NCBI GenBank assembly: GCA_022457155.1
Contig: JAJGOT010000317.1
Coordinates: 806,001-870,000 of the forward strand
Length of the DNA: 64,000 bases
DNA from: Cladopsammia gracilis
Taxonomy: Eukaryota; Cnidaria; Anthozoa; Scleractinia; Dendrophylliidae
Reading direction: 5' to 3'
Under the pieces are notes generated by a model, which ran no database searches, was not told where the DNA came from, and was given only the letters and a program-made list of their open reading frames with translations. This document shows, in pieces, positions 42,505 to 53,510 of this stretch. A program made the position numbers and the translations under genes. Every line of letters begins with the position of its first letter. Within the stretch, counting starts at the first letter, position 1.

Positions 42505-42868
42505 GCAACTCCCTAACTTGCGCTCTGTGGCCGCGTCCCGCCTGGCGCTTAACTATATATTCGAGTGCACTGTTTTCAACGCCTAAAATAGCCAGGCTTC
42601 TTTTCTGTACGTGCTCTAGCTCATTTTCATATTAACTAGATAGTTAAATTTCGGGGATTAGTAAATTTGTATATCAATATTAGTTTAAATTAGTATTTTG
42701 ACTTCGTAGTTTTAGTTAGTATTTAATCAGTGGTTTTACCTGATGTATTGTGATATTAATGTTGTTTAGTTGTTAGGTTTTAATTAGTTATTAGGTGGAA
42801 TACCTGTAAACTTGCTCTCAAGCTAAGTGTGTATCCACGTTAAATAAAGTATGTTATGTTATGTTATT
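42505..42868 (+). mobile_element. Probable LINE 3' tail
   Basis: TTAGTTA-type repeats, a terminal AATAAAGTATG and the (TATGT)n run at 42848-42868 resemble a CR1-like LINE 3' end on the plus strand. No coding part is left. The AATAAA here could also serve as a poly(A) signal for gene 2. Confidence 0.4.
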
Positions 42869-42943
42869 ACGATGAATCGGCTCATATACGTTACTTTGCT
42901 AACTAAAGGAAGTAGCGACTCCCCGAAAGTAGCGATAGTGTGC

Positions 42944-43338
42944 ACTGTGCACAGCCGCCCCTTCCCTTCAGAAGGGTCGGCATTAGGTAACGTAGGGTGA
43001 AGTAGGTTGGACGCCTTATTGAGAATTATACAACGTAATGTCGACACTTGGAATTTTATTTTCAATAAATTTTTTAGTGTGAAAAAAAAAAAAATCTAAA
43101 ATCCCCACTCAGGATTGAACCTGTGATTTCAGCTAGGCTTAGGCTTGCATAGCTTAACATACCACTGTACCACCTAGCTTCTCGGGTTGTTTAGTCCTAA
43201 ATTTAACTATATAAACTGCTGACCCCAACCTCAAATGAAAGCTAACCAGTTAATCCGTTATATAATTCTCAATGAAGTGTCCAATCTGGTCTCAGCGATG
43301 TTATCGAACGTTGACCCTTCAGGAGAGGGCGGCTGTGC
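42944..43338. mobile_element. TIR element with a tRNA-like core, copy 2
   Basis: Outer ends CTGTGCACAGCCGCCC and the complement GGGCGGCTGTGCACAG; next inside come GACCCTTC / GAAGGGTC and then TTATTGAGAATTATACAACG / CGTTATATAATTCTCAATGA shared with copy 1 at 17320. A third trace of the outer TIR (GTACAGCCGCCCCTTCC) is at 48200. Confidence 0.75.
43103..43186 (-). ncRNA. tRNA-like/SINE-type segment, copy 2
   Basis: Minus strand A-box TGGTACAGTGG and B-box GGTTCAATCCT, better preserved than in copy 1. As there, the acceptor stem does not pair, so it is a tRNA-derived repeat with a possible pol III promoter. Confidence 0.62.
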
Positions 43339-45911
43339 ACAGGTTAGTATTAAACAAAAGGCTCTGAGAGCCATCTCGTGAAAACGAAACAACGTTAGGT
43401 TAATTTTAGTTGTTCCTGATGTTTTGTTATTAAGTTTCAAGCTTTTGATAATCTTTTAACTTCAAAGTCCAGAATCTATTGTCACTATACTGTAATCAGA
43501 AACGACGAAAACATGTTAGCGTAACATAAATATGCATTGTCTGAAACAAGACAACTAGAAGACGTGATACACCAGGGAATTGCAAAAAAGTTTATGTAAT
43601 GGTCCTAGTAAGAAGTAGGCAACCTAACGGCAGGGAATGCAGAAAGGTTTTAATTGTGATATTGTTGAAACCGTCCACCTCATTGGCTTAACGTGAAAAT
43701 TTCTACCATAACTTAATCAGGTAGTACATTTATTATCTCCTGTAAGTTAATGTTTAACTTACAGGAGTATTATGTCGTCTAACCTGCATTCTTTGTCGAT
43801 CCATGGGTACATTCTTTGTTAGCTGCATTTTTGTTAGATACTATTAATAGACTTTATTGGACATGAGAGTCGAGTAGCATATTTTTTTTGGAAGGGGTTT
43901 AGCGAGCGCAGGCTTGTGGCGTGATGAAGCGATATATTCATAGCTTGATTTAGTTAACTGAGATTTTAGAGAACGTTAGAAGAGAGCAATTTATGTGGCG
44001 ATATTTTAGTTTGTAGAGGTCTGAGAAGTATTGAGAAAGGGAAGGGTTTTAAAAGAGTTTGGGAAGGGTTTGAAAAGCTCAGAAAGCTTTAATGTTAAAT
44101 GTGAGGAGCATGAAAATGTCTATGTTTTTTAAGTTAATTTAAAACTTGTGACTTTTTGCTTTGTAGTTTACGATATGTGCATTTTGAATTAACCTTTTAA
44201 GCGCCAGTAGTGATCAGTACCAAATTTCTCCTTGTAGTATCAATGTACTATTAAGTACAGAGGTGATAAGAATTATGATAATGATCACCCAAGATGAGTT
44301 CTCTTGATCCTTTAACAATTTCTCCTGATTTGTCTTATACGAAATGTATGGGGACCAGTGAGGAGAATTTGTGCTTTGAGTTGAATTAAATATTGAAAGA
44401 AAGATACTCACAGACAGTCGAGTCCGCGCCAGAAATCACTGGCCTGAATGAACGAAAGTTCTGGCGCTCTCAGCTTAGACATTCTTGAGACATTCTTTTA
44501 ACCTTAAACCGCTTATCTCAATGAAGGTCAATAAACACGTCGATTTTAATTAAATGCGCGAATTCCTATAAAGTCTATAACTAAAATAGATATTTTCAAA
44601 CGAAAGGAAAATATGAAATGTAATTGTGAAATATAGGTTTGGGTTATTAAAATTCTGAGTTTTTAAGTTTAGGTATTAGTACAAAACGCGTTTTTAGAGG
44701 AAAATAAAAGAACATATGTTATATTCATGATAAGTATTTGTTATCAAAGATTAAATCTGAACACCAGACATTGTGTTTGTGTGGTTGTTTTGTGAAGTGA
44801 AAAATGTTTCTTCCCAAAATGATAAATGGGGACTCCCTCGATCCGAATATGCGAGTTTTAGTGAGTATAGAATCCTTTGCATCCCATATTTTTCGAGCCG
44901 AAAAGTTCGAAATTGGCGGCCGGATCGGAAAGTGTCGATCTCCATTTTGCGCGCAATCAAAACGGTCGTATTAGGAGTGTCATAGCGAACAAGAGGGATT
45001 CGAGGAGATGAAGCACTTTACAGTGGCATGTTACCGCTTTTTTTTTCGAGCTACAAGCACTTGGATCAGAAAGTGAGAATACCTATATGTGATTTGTTTA
45101 AGGGAAAGGATTAAGGAAAGAAGCGGACGCATTTTGCCTGTGTACACGATTTATGTTCGGTCAACTTTGACAACTTTCAACCCGCTAGCTTGTGAACTAC
45201 TCTTATCAACGAATGATCCAGCAGCCTTTTCTCTAACATGTCATATGCAAACAAAATGTGAAGCTATCCAATTATTGCCAAGGATTTGGGAATAGGTTCC
45301 ATTACCACAAAATGGACGATTGTTTCATGTAATTCTGTTAATTACTCGAGAACGCACCGCCGGAAGAGTAAGTGTGCAAACTATTGTACTCGAACAGGAC
45401 CCACCATTTTACAAAAAAACTGGTGGTCTCTTTATGTACCCCCTCTCCCCGGCGCCTAAAAAGATGGTGTCTTGTTGGTATAGCCCCATTCTATCAGGAG
45501 TAGAAACTGGGAGAAAGATAAAAATCTTCCTGTGCCATTTTACTAGCAATGCAAGCTTCATGCACACAGAATATTAAGCTCTCATCTCTAACTTTAAGGC
45601 CAAAAAATTGTGTCCATTACAGTCATCAGATAGGTGGTATCTTGTGTAATCCTCCTACCCCTACACAAGGTGGGTCCTCGTCAAGTATACTTGTTATGAC
45701 CACTTCCCTTACATGATTGGCGATCGGTGTTTTCAATATTTATAGGCCACTTTTATAGCTGCATATTGGTTTGAGAGAGTAAATGACTATACAAAACAAC
45801 AGTGTTATTACTGAATGTAAATATTTATTGTGAAATTCGGACGAAATGTTTCGTAATGAAAACAGCGATGAACGGCTGGCCCTTGCAGTGAAACAGATTC
45901 GGTGAGCGACG
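43339..45911. other. Intergenic, no gene seen
   Basis: AT-rich. A short palindrome TCCTGTAAGTTAATGTTTAAC / TTACAGGA lies at 43738-43766. GCGCCAG pairs at 44201 and 44462 and repeated ATTTCTCCT near 44220 and 44320 suggest an old element. Chance frames (44773-44985, 45320-45577) show no domain. Confidence 0.5.
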
Positions 45912-46005
45912 TAACCTCCTACGCAGACGTCCAGTTAGGGCTCGTCACGCAATCTTTCCTCCCCCACGAACGTGGGACGTCTAAGGACGTCTGCGTAGGA
46001 GGCTA
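45912..46005. mobile_element. ~94-bp MITE
   Basis: CCTCCTACGCAGACGTCC and GGACGTCTGCGTAGGAGG are exact inverted arms; the loop holds AGGGCTCGTCACGCAATC. Non-coding. Confidence 0.85.
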
Positions 46006-46680
46006 TGAGGGACGTGAACCGCTGTTAGTTGTTAGTATATGTTAATGCCCTGTACTGTTCCTGACAGTATTTATAAATGTCTCGTTTATATTAAGAAATG
46101 CAAACCAAATAAATGTAAATAATCATCAGTCAATATACATGTATTGCTATCATTTTAATGTGAAACTTTGTGAGAAGTTGCATACTATGAGCCGATTCTA
46201 ACTTGGTAAAGTGGTTGATTTTAATGTAGAAAAATTGTGCTCATCTCATGTATGAGAGGAAATTTAGAAGCATATTTCCATATCTGTAGGAAATCAGGGT
46301 TTTTATGTAGCAGTAATTAAAGAGTATTTGGATGGACTGGTACATGTACTTGAATGAAACCAAATTTTATGAAATTCTTATGTAAAGGTCAAGGGCCCGG
46401 CTGTGGGATTTTCTGCAACCATTCTCTGCGTTTGGGAGGATTTTCTTGCGCGTTATCATGGATAACTCGACCGAAGGCGCAGTAACGAGTACACTTATAT
46501 ATATATATATAACAAAGAACTTGTGAGGGGCCTCGCAAACAATGCAGATCCTTAACCAACGTAAAATGCTTGCTGGAGGATCACTAAAGCGATCGTGGAC
46601 ACTTGAAATAATCGTAAATAAAACCGAAAATGTGAGGGTCAAGAGTCCAACTCCAATGTAGCTTTGCTGGTTTATTCGCT

Positions 46681-46710
46681 CGACGTTTCGACCATAACGG
46701 TCTTCATCAG
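46681..46710 (-). ncRNA. Hammerhead-ribozyme-like core, left arm
   Basis: The minus strand reads CTGATGA (46710-46704), a stem-loop GACC-loop-GGTC, then GAAA (46689-46686) and CGTC. These are the invariant boxes of a hammerhead ribozyme. A cleavage site and stem I/III partners are not identified, so activity is unproven. Confidence 0.5.
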
Positions 46711-46783
46711 GAGCATCTGAGGTATATACTAACTGTTACAACATTCGAAATTTTGTAACAGTTAGTATATACCTCAGATGCTC

Positions 46784-46812
46784 CTGATGAAGACCGTTAT
46801 GGTCGAAACGTC
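46784..46812 (+). ncRNA. Hammerhead-ribozyme-like core, right arm
   Basis: CTGATGA at 46784-46790, stem II as GACC/GGTC around GTTAT (46792-46804), GAAA at 46805-46808, then CGTC. Mirror copy of the left-arm core. Type I hammerheads are known from Penelope-like elements and retrozymes. Confidence 0.5.
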
Positions 46813-46869
46813 GAGCGAATAAACCAGCAAAGCTACATTGGAGTTGGACTCTTGACCCTCACATTTTCG

Positions 46870-46875
<6 letters not shown>

Positions 46876-46953
<78 letters not shown>
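46876..46953. repeat. (AT)n microsatellite
   Basis: An uninterrupted TA dinucleotide run of ~80 bp follows the palindrome directly and precedes the first 85-bp direct repeat. Confidence 0.97.
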
Positions 46954-46954
<1 letters not shown>

Positions 46955-46957
<3 letters not shown>

Positions 46958-47039
46958 CGTACATCCTGTGCCCAAGTTCAGGAGTTGCCATAAAGCCATT
47001 ATGGTGACAACCGGGAGGGCACATTGTATACAATTGTAT
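46955..47039. repeat. 85-bp direct repeat, copy 1
   Basis: AACCGTACATCCTGTGCCCA through ACATTGTATACAATTGTAT is repeated essentially exactly at 47185-47269. The 145-bp spacer between contains two CGCTCACTG...CAGTTTGAGCACTCTC units (47043, 47128). Confidence 0.95.
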
Positions 47040-47184
47040 GTTACGCTCACTGTTCATTCAGTTTGAGCACTCTCTGGATTGGGTGGAGAGCCTCATAAGA
47101 GGTGTTCACTATTGGCATATTGCTTCGCTCACTGCTTGCAGTTTGAGCACTCTCGTGACTCCACAATGCAATCCAACAATGTGT

Positions 47185-47269
47185 AACCGTACATCCTGTG
47201 CCCAAGTTCAGGAGTTGCCATAAAGCCATTATGGTGACAACCGGGAGGGCACATTGTATACAATTGTAT
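47185..47269. repeat. 85-bp direct repeat, copy 2, with trailing (AT)n
   Basis: Second copy of the 85-bp unit, followed by a (TA)n run to 47328. Together the two units, spacer and AT tracts look like a tandem duplication anchored on dinucleotide runs. Confidence 0.95.
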
Positions 47270-47272
47270 ATA

Positions 47273-47329
<57 letters not shown>

Positions 47330-49821
47330 TAGTATAAGAATCTTTTTATGGGAAGAATATTGGGGCTGAACTTGGCGAATATACCCAAGGCTGAGATTTT
47401 GTTAAGTACATTTTTTGCGTGCTGATGGAAAATAAATACAATAAAATCACATAATATTTTAAATGAACTTTAATATACCATTGAAAAGTATGGAAAATTC
47501 TTTCTATTTCAAACAAAACTAGCTATAACAAAACGATAAAAACTAGTAGTAGACATTCATATGATCGACATATCGGCAATTCGGATAAAAGGTACAAAAG
47601 ATATCCATGACAGTTGGTCGTTTTTATAATATTCTACAGAAGTTTGTTGACGTCCATGAAAGACAATTATATCGCGGTAGTACAATAACGTGTAGGTCAG
47701 TGTGTATGTACATAAAGTGTAAAATAAACATAAAGGCATTGGTGTTATGGAGGCTTCATGAAATACTATACTCTGTAATCTAAGAATGTACACAAAAATA
47801 TTTTCAGCCTAACGTCGGCAAACAAATAAAAATATCCAGCCTGAGCATTAAAAATGTACATTCTTATAAAACAAAGAGCGTATAGGAAACACAAAGAGAG
47901 AGCGAGAAAATCATTTGGAATGCAGGAAACGATTGCAAATGTTTCAAATTAAAAAAAAAAAAAGAAACGATTGCAGTAAATCACACTTAAGCTGCTTTAT
48001 GCAACCGGGCCCTGATATCTCAACCAGACTGAAGTACAATCAAACTTCTTTATTAGGGCACAAAAGGGACAGAACAGAGTGTCCATATCTTTATCATTTG
48101 TATGAACTGTTGTGTGTATATTTCTATGAACTGTTTCTGTTTTATTGAGGTCTCGAGGTGTCTGTGAGGATGTCTGTTAACTCAATGACAGTATAGTGTA
48201 CAGCCGCCCCTTCCTTTGAAGAAAAGCTAGCCATACACATGTTAAATGACAACTTCCCCCTTTATTTTGTGGCTTTAAGCCTGAAATAAAAAACATATTT
48301 TTGGCAGGCTAAACCTTGTCTCAATAATTTATTTTACCTGTTTCACAAGCCACATGACCCGTCAGAATACCCACCTATATTGTATGTCTAAAGCAGAAGT
48401 AAGAAATGTCTTGAAAGAAGTTGTGTACTAGTACCAGCATGTAAACTTGTAAAAATAGCCCTTTATAAGGGGTGCTTACCAGTGTAGGAAAAAACCGGTT
48501 AGGGTGACCGTTACATAATGGTAATCGATTTTCCACATATACCGACCAACCGATGAGATTATCCTGGTACCCAGGTCGTTCACTCGATTTTTGCACGAAA
48601 TTCCACTGATTTCTGCTATTCCTCCGGTAAAATAAGTGTTGGGGATGGCGTTTCTGTGGTCCATAGTGTCGGAGATGAATAAGCAAGAACCACATTGTTT
48701 GACGAGACGCCATATTGAAAAGACAACTAAAACCGCGCGAAGGTCCTTCAAGAGAGCCTGGAAACGGAAGTATCGTTCAAATGGTACGGATAACGAAACG
48801 AAAGAAATAGTGGAGGTAGTCCACAATTTCCGAACAGATTTTCCGGAAATTATCTGCTCCATTCGACTTTCAACCGAAATTTCCGGATTTTTTGGCTAAA
48901 TGGGATGCGCCCAAGATATCCATACAAAGCAAATAAAGTAAGCAAGGCTGATATTGCGTAGAACACTTAACGCGGCAACGACATGATACGGAACCCAAAC
49001 TGAAAGTTGATGTAGTAGCAGCCTTGCTTACTCTATTTGTGTTCACATTTTTGGCTAATTAGATCTTCTCTAGATCCTACGTACAGAAGCAGCATTTCGT
49101 GTGCGGTCCTTTGCCAATTATTCATACAAAGCAACCACGTCTGATAACATCATTTTCTCACGCTTTCTTGCATCATTCTCACTATTCGGAAATTCAAGAC
49201 ATTTACGGTATTCTCACGAAACGGTCCAAAAGCGTTCATCATGTACGGTTTACCCCATTTCGATTGAAAATGACGTGATAACGGCTTTAAAATGACATCG
49301 TCACTCGTGATACTCGAAATAACTCCTGGACACTCCTCGCCACTAACAGTAACAACAAATGAGGATTTAAACTCAAGAAACCGCGTACCCTTACTCTAAA
49401 TGCCTAATTGTAACATCCAAAACAATATTCAGACATAATATGACAGCAATGCATGATGGGAAGAACTTACAGGAGATAGCCCATAGGGCACTTTGATTTC
49501 TCTCTAGTTTACTAATTGATTCCCTTTTAGTGAAAACTATTCTGAGTTTTAATGCAACCAAAATTCTATGTGGGAAACATGTAAAATTAGAAGCCTTTCT
49601 TGGCCATTGTTTTGGAGTTTCACGATTGGATGAAATCTTGTAGCTTGAAGTGTCTATGACAAAGCTATGAACCGGAAGTGCACAATCGTGACACGAGAAA
49701 AACGGAGGGCAAACCTTAGCTCATGCCGCTCTGAGTGTGGGTAATCAGTCTTTCCTTTGCAGACTTTACTGCACTTATACATAAAAGACAGGTGTAAAGG
49801 CTCCTTTCTCGAGCGCTATTA
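47330..49821. other. Intergenic, small elements only
   Basis: No gene is supported; frames at 48375-48899 on both strands overlap one another and lack domains. A ~94-bp TIR element at 48938-49031 has ends GTAAGCAAGGCTG and CAGCCTTGCTTAC, and includes CAACGACATGATA..GA.CCCAAACTGAAAG text also found at 17045. The outer TIR of the tRNA-like element family leaves a fragment at 48198. Confidence 0.5.
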
Positions 49822-49992
49822 AATTCGTCACTTTAGAAACAAGAAGGAAACTGGGCCGAGTGAACTTTCGCAACGACGTCTGGGACTGTTACTGGGGACA
49901 GAGACAAAAGAAGCGTCCCCTGTAACGATCCCAGAAGTCATTGCGAAAGTTCACTCGGCCCAGTTTCCTTCTCGTTTCTAAAGTGGCGAATT
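49822..49992. mobile_element. ~171-bp hairpin element
   Basis: Arms of ~70 bp: AATTCGTCACTTTAGAAAC, GAAGGAAACTGGGCCGAGTG, AACTTTCGCAACGACGTCTG and the mirrored right arm ending GTTTCTAAAGTGGCGAATT. Non-coding. Confidence 0.9.
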
Positions 49993-50556
49993 GTATCGTG
50001 GTACTTTGGAGTGAGTTGTTGCTGGCGCTTCCTTAGATCCTTTCACAGTTATCCTATTATTTCTTACAGAGATTCAATAACTGTTTGGGGTCGTTAGTAT
50101 CGGAGGATTGTTACTTTAGGGGGAGTCACTACTTCATAATAATATTTTATTCATTGATATCAATATAAACATTAATACAATGAAAAGGAGATACCTGAGG
50201 TTAACACTAAAAAACTTTCGGAAATTACTAACAACTGTCAAGTTTTATCGCATTTATTTTTATTTTGTACCTTATTTTTTTACTTATTTAGCGACATGTT
50301 ACAAACTAAAATTATTTGTAAAGTCAACTTATGGGGAGGCCGAAACACGTATAAGTTTTGTAGTTTCCTTTCGGTCTCCAAGCCACTTTTCGGCTTTGAA
50401 AATTATTTAAATTATTCTACTGTATTCTTCTTTGTTGTTATACTTGTGTGGAAAAATAAAATAAATAAAAATCGCTACTTTCGGGGGGTCGTTACTTTTG
50501 GAACCTAACGGTAGTTCTATAATTATAAAAAAAGAGGAAAATCAACATCTACATAC

Positions 50557-50730
50557 CAGGGGCGGATCTAGGGGAGGGGTGCAGGGGGTGCGCACCGCCC
50601 CCCCTCCCCCCCCCCACCTGAGATGACCTGCATCTTTCTAATATAACTAGTATTCTGGTTTACGTCACCCTTCAGTTACGTCATTCCTTAGAGGTGCACC
50701 CCCTCCTAAGAAAATTCCTGGATCCGCCCC
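50557..50730. mobile_element. hAT-type MITE, copy 1
   Basis: Starts CAGGGGCGGATCTAGG and ends CCTGGATCCGCCC; CTACATAC flanks both sides as an 8-bp TSD, overlapping the shortened right end. GTGCACCCCCTCCTAA subterminal. A close relative lies at 54687. Confidence 0.85.
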
Positions 50731-50922
50731 TACATACAACAGCAGTCAAGAGACTGAATTACATTACTTTTTGTGCTTAAAATACTAAAACTATTTACAA
50801 AGATTATGATAAACCTATAGTTCTGTAATACGATGATCTAGTCTAGCTGTTCAGTAACTGCGCTTTATCGATAACACCTTCTTGACCGGAAGTGGCTGTC
50901 TCGAGGGTAGCACCCACTCTAT

Positions 50923-51170
50923 GGCCGTGTTCTATTGGGATCAACCATTTTCGGTTGGTTGGCTTGGTTGGAATTTTTTCGTGTTCTATTGGGATAAAAC
51001 CGTTTTCGGTTGGTTTGGTTGATCGACCATTTCAACCAGCTCTGAACCTGGTTGAAATGGTTGAAACCGCAAAATCCGAAAATGGTTGAAAAGTGTTCTA
51101 TTGGAACGCCTCAACGAAATCAACCAAAACCGGTTTAGGTTGAAACGGTTGATCCCAACAGAACACGACC
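50923..51170. mobile_element. 248-bp TIR element with TAT flanks
   Basis: GGCCGTGTTCTATTGGGATC and the complement GATCCCAACAGAACACGACC form the TIRs. TAT flanks on both sides (50920-50922, 51171-51173). The interior repeats GTGTTCTATTGGGAT and several TTTTCGGTTGG/CCAACCGAAA-type motifs in both orientations. Just 80 bp downstream (minus strand) of the gene 3 stop. Confidence 0.85.
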
Positions 51171-51252
51171 TATGTAAGCCCACTCACTCCAGACCTCTCT
51201 CCGACAGTTTGTTAACAAGGTTTGTTTTGCCTTTTATCTGTTGTACTGGCAG

Positions 51253-51566
51253 TTATACTGGATTCTCCTCCTCTGGTATCTCTCTATTTTCCTGATGATG
51301 AGTTGGCTTCTTGGATATCCATGAAGTCAAGCCTGTTAAGCCACCAATAACATATAACAGCACAGTTTTCATGATATCGTCTGCAGTCTCCCTTCCATAG
51401 AATGATTGCCCAGCTAAAACCGCTAGCATAACCAGCGAACAAACACCACAAAAGCTAACTACACATATGATGAAATGTGTAAAGTGACAACATTTGTCTA
51501 CCTCAAAAATCTTGTGAAATAAAAACGTTAAGGCAGCGACAAAGAAACAGACTATTAATAGTACAG
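51253..51566 (-). CDS. Gene 3, terminal exon (membrane segments 5-7)
   Basis: Minus strand, 314 nt. First two bases complete an Ala codon with the exon at 52257, and the frame runs 103 residues to TAA (51255-51253). It holds three hydrophobic segments: AVLLIVCFFVAALTFLF, FIICVVSFCGVCSLVMLAVL and TVLLYVIGGLTGLTSWI, then a charged tail KKPTHHQENREIPEEENPV. No start methionine is present, and the whole frame is open, so it is the end of the gene whose earlier exons are upstream on the minus strand. Confidence 0.78.
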
Positions 51567-52256
51567 CTACTCAAGTAGTTTAAGGCCTGGGTCAAGGACT
51601 TTGACCAGGAAAAAACGGTTTATTCGTAATAACTTTTACAAACGGAATGGAACTGAATCGAAATTTGGCACATATAAAGATATTATCGTCCTTAACATTT
51701 TTAAGTAAAATAAGCTTCGGCATAGGTCACGTGACATGTCACGTGGCCATTTTTCTTAAAATAGCAAATATTTGACGAATTGGTGACGGGTTTAAGAGAA
51801 AACATCAAATAAAAATGCTTTTCTGATGCACATTAAATATCTCCAGCCCTTCACGTTTGGAATGAGTGTCCATTAATCTCTAAACAAAAATTATGAGGAC
51901 AAAGGTCATTTTTCAGTCCAAAATTCAACCTATAATTATTTATAACTGTAATTTAAAGACTTGAGGACAATCATTCCAAACGTAGATGGTTAAATATGTT
52001 AAATCTCTATCGGAAAAGCTAATTTATTTAACTATACAAAGAAAATTCGCTACCAAATCGCCGATTTACGTAATTTTAAAATTTTGATCACGTGACATGT
52101 CACGTGACAAAACTTTTGCGTTAAGGCAAAAGAAAACATCAAGATTAACATTCAGGGAAAATTTCATTTTGATCTAGGTTTTCTCGGTGAAGATATTAAG
52201 TGTCAACCATATTTCCCGAACACACTTTAAACCCAGGCCTTAAACTGCTTGAGAAC
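51567..52256 (-). mobile_element. TIR element occupying intron 2 of gene 3
   Basis: Near its ends lie inverted CTCAAGTAGTTTAAGGCCTG (51570) and the complement of CTCAAGCAGTTTAAGGCCTG (52253). On the minus strand, G|GTTCTC and TTGAGTAG|C place GT and AG exactly at the outer edges, and splicing there keeps frame (TGG + GCT). Without splicing, translation would stop at TAA 52242-52240 within the TIR after ..GSQAV. The interior repeats CACGTGACATGTCACGTG twice, 51730 and 52090. No TSD is clear. Confidence 0.75.
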
Positions 52257-52785
52257 CCCATGTTGGATTTATCATAATGCCGATCACAAGCCAGCAAAAA
52301 TGGTGGGAAGTTAAGTTTGCAGAGATTGCTATAATGACTTTCAGAAGGATGTTACATGGCATTGAGCAACGGTCAGAAGATTTGAATACTTTATAACAAC
52401 CCAATACTGCGCCTTCAAAAACCAAGAACCCGAGAATATAATAAATATCAGTTGGGGCATTTCCAGATGCAGAAACTACAATTACATACACTAAAATCAC
52501 AATTTCTGCGCAAAACAGGAGGTAGCATGAACAAACTATAGCGTTCACCAAGGGGTCATGATCACCCAGCCGCTTAGAACGATCCTTTAACATATCCAAA
52601 ATTACAAAGGCTAAATATGGACCAGCTGGGAGTACAAATATAAACGAACACCACATAATTGCTTTTAGTTTTATATACGAACTGCGTCCTGTGGCCGTTA
52701 TGTCTGGTTTGTGTCCCTCTATAACACACTCTGCCGTATTCAGTCTTGGATCCCGTATTCCTGGACTCACGGCCAAGTCTTGGAG
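52257..52785 (-). CDS. Gene 3, middle exon (membrane segments 1-4)
   Basis: Minus strand, after acceptor TTCTATTATTTCAG. Phase 0 in, phase 1 out, 176 codons plus one base. Begins LQDLAVSPGIRDPRLNTAEC, then hydrophobic segments at IMWCSFIFVLPAGPYLAFVI, IVCSCYLLFCAEIVILVYVI, IYYILGFLVFEGAVLG and SHHFCWLVIGIMINPTW. Charged loops with KDRSKRLGDHD and KSSDRCSMPC separate them. With the last exon about seven membrane segments in all, receptor-like topology. No similarity to class A/B GPCR motifs (no DRY or NPxxY) is visible. Confidence 0.8.
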
Positions 52786-53510
52786 CTGAAATAATAGAAA
52801 AAAAAAACATAAGAGCACTCCTCTAAGTTGTATACCATGCCAGTCCTGTCGCCTTCCCCCTGTCAAGTTTCCCCGAACTGAGGGTCGCCTTGTCCCCCCC
52901 CCCCCCCCCCCCCCCAATGTCAATTCCAGTTACGTTGCTCCCAGACAAGGTACCTCGCTCCCTCATAAAAGTAAGTAACAATTTAATAAATTTCCAATTA
53001 ACTGTGATTTTTTAAATCGAAAATATGTAATTAAATAAACATAAAACCGCGTGCAGTTCAAGTGACCTTTCTAATTGAATTCAAGGGAGATGTTTATGTT
53101 ATACACGCGATCAAGATAGGCAACGTAGGTCGTCGACGTAGCTCCAGTTGTGAGGCGACTTGATAGGGGGTGATGGGGGGGGGGGGGGGGGTAGGGTTGG
53201 CCATGCTGCGAGCAAGCGAACTGATGAAACATAATATGAAGATCACAAAGACTGAATCGAAGAATGCCTTCTGCGAAAGTTTGATTTCAAAACATACACC
53301 TCGCAGCAAAAAGGACTGTTGCGAGCCTCCGTAAATATCTATGAAAACTGCAAAGTAAACTACACAGGGCTCACTTTGGTAAATAAAAGTACATGTCACC
53401 GCATTTCAGGTAAAGGAAAATGCAAGTGCGTTTGACTACGGGACTATTAAGCCCTCTATTAACTAGACAAAAGAAACCAAGTAAAAGGAAATTCAACTGT
53501 CAGCACTTAC
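52786..53510. other. Intron 1 of gene 3
   Basis: Donor ATG|GTAAGT to acceptor TTTCAG (minus strand). Contains a poly-C tract (~52895) and a poly-G tract (~53175); one chance frame. No element boundaries identified. Confidence 0.6.

Larger units (their letters stand above)
46620..46875. repeat. 256-bp near-perfect palindrome
   Basis: Two ~120-bp arms, nearly identical, read outward from CATTCGAAATT at ~46742. Each arm holds TCCTGATGAAGACCGTTATG plus GTCGAAACGTC, then ATAAACCAGCAAAGC, and ends AAAACCGAAAATGTGAGGG (in arm orientation). It abuts a long (AT)n tract on the right. The sequence type is common at Penelope-element termini. Confidence 0.95.

Noticed and set aside
46859..47057. Minus-strand reading frame rich in Ile-Tyr repeats
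   Set aside because: It is only the (AT)n microsatellite translated; no gene.
48375..48899. Overlapping frames on both strands of ~110-130 codons
   Set aside because: Mutually overlapping, no recognisable motif or splice signals.
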